Positions 61,533 to 64,000 of a stretch of 64,000 nucleotides of DNA are shown one piece after another. A program made the translations under genes and the position numbers. Origin of the DNA: Melaminivora sp034675505 (GTDB taxonomy: Bacteria; Pseudomonadota; Gammaproteobacteria; Burkholderiales; Burkholderiaceae_C). Under the pieces are notes generated by a model. The model saw nothing but the letters and a program-made list of their open reading frames with translations, did no database searches and had not been told where the DNA came from. Numbering within the stretch: position 1 is the stretch's first letter; each line of letters opens with the position of its first letter. The stretch covers positions 146,866 through 210,865 of the forward strand of contig JAUCDD010000010.1 of the NCBI GenBank assembly GCA_034675505.1, in the 5' to 3' direction.

Positions 61533-62577
61533 ATGGAAGAAAATAAAACGCACAGAAGTGGCCACTTTAGGAGAATTCGGACTCATTGACCACCTCACAA
61601 AAAATAATGAAAACCGAAATGCCACCACCATTCTTTCAGTAGGTGATGATGCAGCAGTGATGGATTATTTTGGGAAACAAACCGTGGTAACCACGGATAT
61701 GTTGGTAGAAGGAATTCATTTTGATTTTATGTACACGCCACTAAAACATCTTGGATATAAAAGTGTGATTGTGAATTTGAGTGATGTATTTGCGATGAAC
61801 GCGATACCGCAACAAATAACGCTGAGTATCGCTTTCAGCAATCGTTTCAGCATAGAGGCTTTGGATGAATTTTACGAAGGAGTATATGCCGCTTGCGAAA
61901 GATACAATGTGGATTTGGTGGGCGGAGATACTACTTCTTCCCAAAAAGGATTCATTATTTCTGTAACTGCGATTGGAGAAGTAGCATCGGGAAAATTTGT
62001 AACTCGAAGTGGAGCCAAAAAGGGAGATTTAATTTGTGTAAGTGGAAATTTAGGAGCGGCATTTTTAGGAGTTACCCTTTTAGAAAGAGAAAAGAAAATA
62101 TTTTTTGAAACAAAAGGTGCACAACCGGAATGGGAAGGACAAGATTATATTTTAAAGCGGATTTTAAAACCGGAAGCAAGACAAGATATTATTCAATTTT
62201 TTGCAGAAAAAAATATTATGCCTACGTCGATGATTGATATCAGCGATATGGGCTCAGTAGTGAATTATTTCATATTTGCAAACAGAGCAATTCGGCTGCG
62301 TGATTTATGAAGATAAAATTCCTGTGAATGAATTGGCGCGCCAATTTGCGTACAAACTTGAATTAGATCCTACGGCTTGCGCGCTCAGCGGTGGCGGGCA
62401 AGATTACGAATTGCTTTTCACCATTGACCAGAAGGATTATGAAGCAATATCGAACACATGGAACTATCAGTGTGGTAGGCACATTACTGAACTGAAAAAG
62501 GTAAAACGATTATCACAAGAGGTGGCAAATAATTATCCATTGACCGCGAAGGTTGGAATCTGATAGAGGTGAGTTAA
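61533..62577 (+). CDS. thiL: Thiamine-monophosphate kinase ThiL, frameshifted
   Basis: Phosphorylates thiamine monophosphate to the pyrophosphate cofactor. The ATG at 61533 gives MEENKRTEVATLGEFGLIDH after correcting a base near 61546. SVGDDAAVMDY (GDDAA) and DMLVEGIHFDF bind ATP-Mg and substrate; LVGGDTTSS and ALSGGGQDYELLFTI are further hallmarks. The frame changes near 62250 (MIDISDG-LSSELFHICKQ) and again near 62490-62545, restoring KGWNLIEVS at the end. About 348 residues. The stop abuts the convergent amidase stop with no gap. Confidence 0.92.
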
Positions 62578-63367
62578 TTACTCTTCAATGCGAAATCGAT
62601 CGGCATCTTTTAAGAATGGAAATTGATTGCGCACATCCGTCAATTCACCTTTTTGCAAGGTAAAAGTGAAAATATCTTCAACGTCTTTTTTGCGATAAAT
62701 GATTTCACCAAGCGGAGAAATCAGGTTGTTATCTCCGGCAATAAATATGTCCAATGACAGCTTCACCCCACACGATTTACGCCGATTACAAAACATTGAT
62801 TTTCTGATGGCTCGTGGCTTGTAAATAGTGTCCAAGCTGTTTCACGTTTTTGTGGCCAGTTGGCAACATTGATCAACAAATCATATTGCATCGCTGAATC
62901 TTGTGCTGTTGTAACCAAACGGGAAAACGCAAATCATAACAAATTTGAAGATTGATTTTCCATCCATTTACGGATGCTACTAATTTTTTCTTTCCGGCAG
63001 TGTAATGCTCTTGCTCTTCCGGCAAATGAAAAGCATTAGTGCTTGTCCTATCTGTGATTTGACCATTTGGCAACATCCAAATCAAACGATTAAAATATTT
63101 TCCTTCTTCTTGAATCATGACTTCCCTGTGAGGACGATTATTTTTGCTGCAACTTTTTTCATCCATCTGAATTGCACGCCCATCCATGGTTTCAGCCAAG
63201 CCTTCCGGTTTCATAGAAAACCCTGTGGTGAACATTTCCGGAAAGAATAACCACTTCGGTTCTTTGGCTGATTGCATTTATTTTTTCTTCTAAGATACTT
63301 GAGATTTCGAGATATCTTCCCAGAATAAATTGGTTTGAATTAAAGAGAATACGGTTAATCAAGGCAT
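62578..63367 (-). CDS. Nitrilase-family carbon-nitrogen hydrolase (omega-amidase/YafV-like), several frameshifts
   Basis: Catalytic triad: Glu in FPEMFTTGFSMKPEGLAE, Lys in the DKHNAFHLPEEQEHYTAG region (readable after correction near 63040), and Cys in LQICYDLRFPVWLQQ. CFVIGVNRVG, GDNNLISPLGEII and an acidic tail follow, as in YafV/Nit2 amidases that hydrolyse alpha-keto acid amides. Frames change near 63240, 63040, 62890 and 62770. The N-terminus is uncertain: the ATG at 63367 gives MP then a TGA, then LTVFSLIQTNLFWEDISKS, which matches the family start. It begins 10 bp after recX. Confidence 0.84.
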
Positions 63368-63376
63368 ATTCCAAAG

Positions 63377-63847
63377 TTAGCATCTTATAATCTTCTGCAG
63401 TGATTCGTGAATTATTGATGATTCAAATCCTCGCTGTAATAAAAAATCTTTTATTTTTCTTTTCTTCATAAAAATATTTTTTTGCTTTTTAGGGTGTTTG
63501 AATTTTGAGTTAATAATTTTTGAAACACTTTGCGGATTCAGTTTCATCAATCTCTTGCAATCCTTTCCGAATGCAATAATCACTGACGTTTTTTAGTTTT
63601 AAATGTTGTTTGATTTGATTTCTGCCCCATTGTTTCAATCGGAATTTGCTGCCCGCATAAAGTTGTGCAAAGCGCTCTTCGTTGAAAAAATTCTCTTGAA
63701 TTAATTCCGAACATATCTATCTACTTCGGTTGCATCTAACCCTGAAAGAATACAATCTATCTTTTACTTCTTGATGGGAGCGTTCTTATAAGCGCAATAA
63801 TGTTTGATTCTGCTGCGTGCTTGTTCGGGTGTCAGGTATTCATTCAC
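63377..63847 (-). CDS. recX: Regulatory protein RecX, frameshifted
   Basis: Modulates RecA filaments. The GTG at 63847 gives (M)NEYLTPEQARSRIKHYCAY, then SHQEVKDRLYSF, LIQENFFNEERFAQLYAGS, KFRLKQWGRNQIKQHLKLK and, at the end, FLLQRGFESSIIHESLQKII: the three tandem helical RecX repeats. About 157 residues, the usual size. Frame changes fall near 63775, 63745, 63720 and 63540. The GTG overlaps the TGA of an upstream frame (GTGA) and lies 4 bp after a TATTTTTG box. Confidence 0.86.
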
Positions 63848-64000
63848 CCGTCAAAAATAGTTTTTTTCAACCAAGTGAGCTTTGTTGGTTTTGATAGTAT
63901 TTTATTGTTTTTATAAAGATATACTTCTAATTTTTCGCTATCTGTACCGGCGTACTTTACAGCGTCTAGCAATACGTACTTGTTCAAGGTATGAAAAAAT
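63844..64000 (-). CDS. C-terminal ~50 residues of an unrecognised protein (start outside window)
   Basis: An open frame enters from the right edge and reads HTLNKYVLLDAVKYAGTDSE and KLEVYLYKNNKILSKPTKLT, ending TIFDG and a TGA that overlaps the recX GTG. Composition looks coding. I do not recognise the family. Confidence 0.4.
   Translation of the reverse strand, partial: FFHTLNKYVLLDAVKYAGTDSEKLEVYLYKNNKILSKPTKLTWLKKTIFDG
63852..63859 (-). promoter_or_regulatory. TAnnTTTG box 4 bp before the recX start
   Basis: The minus strand reads TATTTTTG then ACGG then GTG. It also lies inside the 3' end of the upstream frame, so recX could be cotranscribed instead. Confidence 0.35.

Overview
The window is chromosomal DNA from a member of the Bacteroidota, probably a Chitinophagales or Sphingobacteriales relative. 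The evidence is AT-rich sequence, the ftsX-DUF3098-uppP gene order, Bacteroidota-restricted families (DUF2480, DUF3098, DUF6597-type AraC), a Bacteroidota-type RF1, few recognisable Shine-Dalgarno sites, and recurrent TAnnTTTG promoter boxes upstream of genes. I see no rRNA, tRNA, CRISPR array, transposase or phage gene.

Layout. 1-21.4 kb is mostly housekeeping: leuS (cut by the left edge), ftsX/DUF3098/uppP, DUF1015, serC with a zinc phospholipase-like protein and DUF502, recO, prfA, a methyltransferase, acnA, mfd, a DsbA-like protein and polA. 21.5-28.4 kb is a TetR-TolC-adaptor-RND efflux operon. 28.5-32.5 kb holds rsmA, a flavin reductase, lysS and mgtC. 32.5-34.5 kb is a small accessory group (AraC regulator, a 25-codon ORF, VOC protein, DUF6265 protein) with a 21-bp sequence repeated about 50 bp before two start codons. 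34.6-43 kb holds an ABC exporter, ppiD, DUF2480, corA, an NTF2-like lipoprotein, kdsB and dnaN. 43.0-43.5 kb contains two 78-bp inverted-repeat elements plus a partial copy. 43.8-48.9 kb holds an NYN-LOTUS protein, an AlkA-type glycosylase, cysS, an exo/endonuclease/phosphatase-family protein and an SDR oxidoreductase bracketed by two perfect hairpins.

The most interesting part is 49.0-56.9 kb. Six same-strand, closely spaced genes encode an M48 peptidase, a LEA14-like envelope protein, a zinc-ribbon FHA protein, a membrane-anchored PP2C phosphatase, a membrane-anchored Ser/Thr kinase and an ABCG-type transporter with two N-terminal FHA domains. The kinase appears to carry a periplasmic cytochrome c-like domain with a CxxCH motif. 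Read together, this looks like a phosphothreonine signalling module that spans the inner membrane and ends on a transporter. Two rhomboid genes lie just upstream; one lacks the catalytic serine. The right end has a GT2 glycosyltransferase, an inositol monophosphatase-like protein, thiL, a nitrilase-family amidase and recX.

Main caveat. More than 20 genes, including essential ones (leuS, prfA, polA, cysS, mfd, acnA), are broken by one or more single-base frameshifts, usually at homopolymers. This pattern is best read as uncorrected indel error in the sequence, not pseudogenes. Damage is patchy: 21.5-36.5 kb is almost clean, whereas 43.8-64 kb is heavily affected. I give each broken gene as one feature over its full reconstructed span and state where the frame changes.
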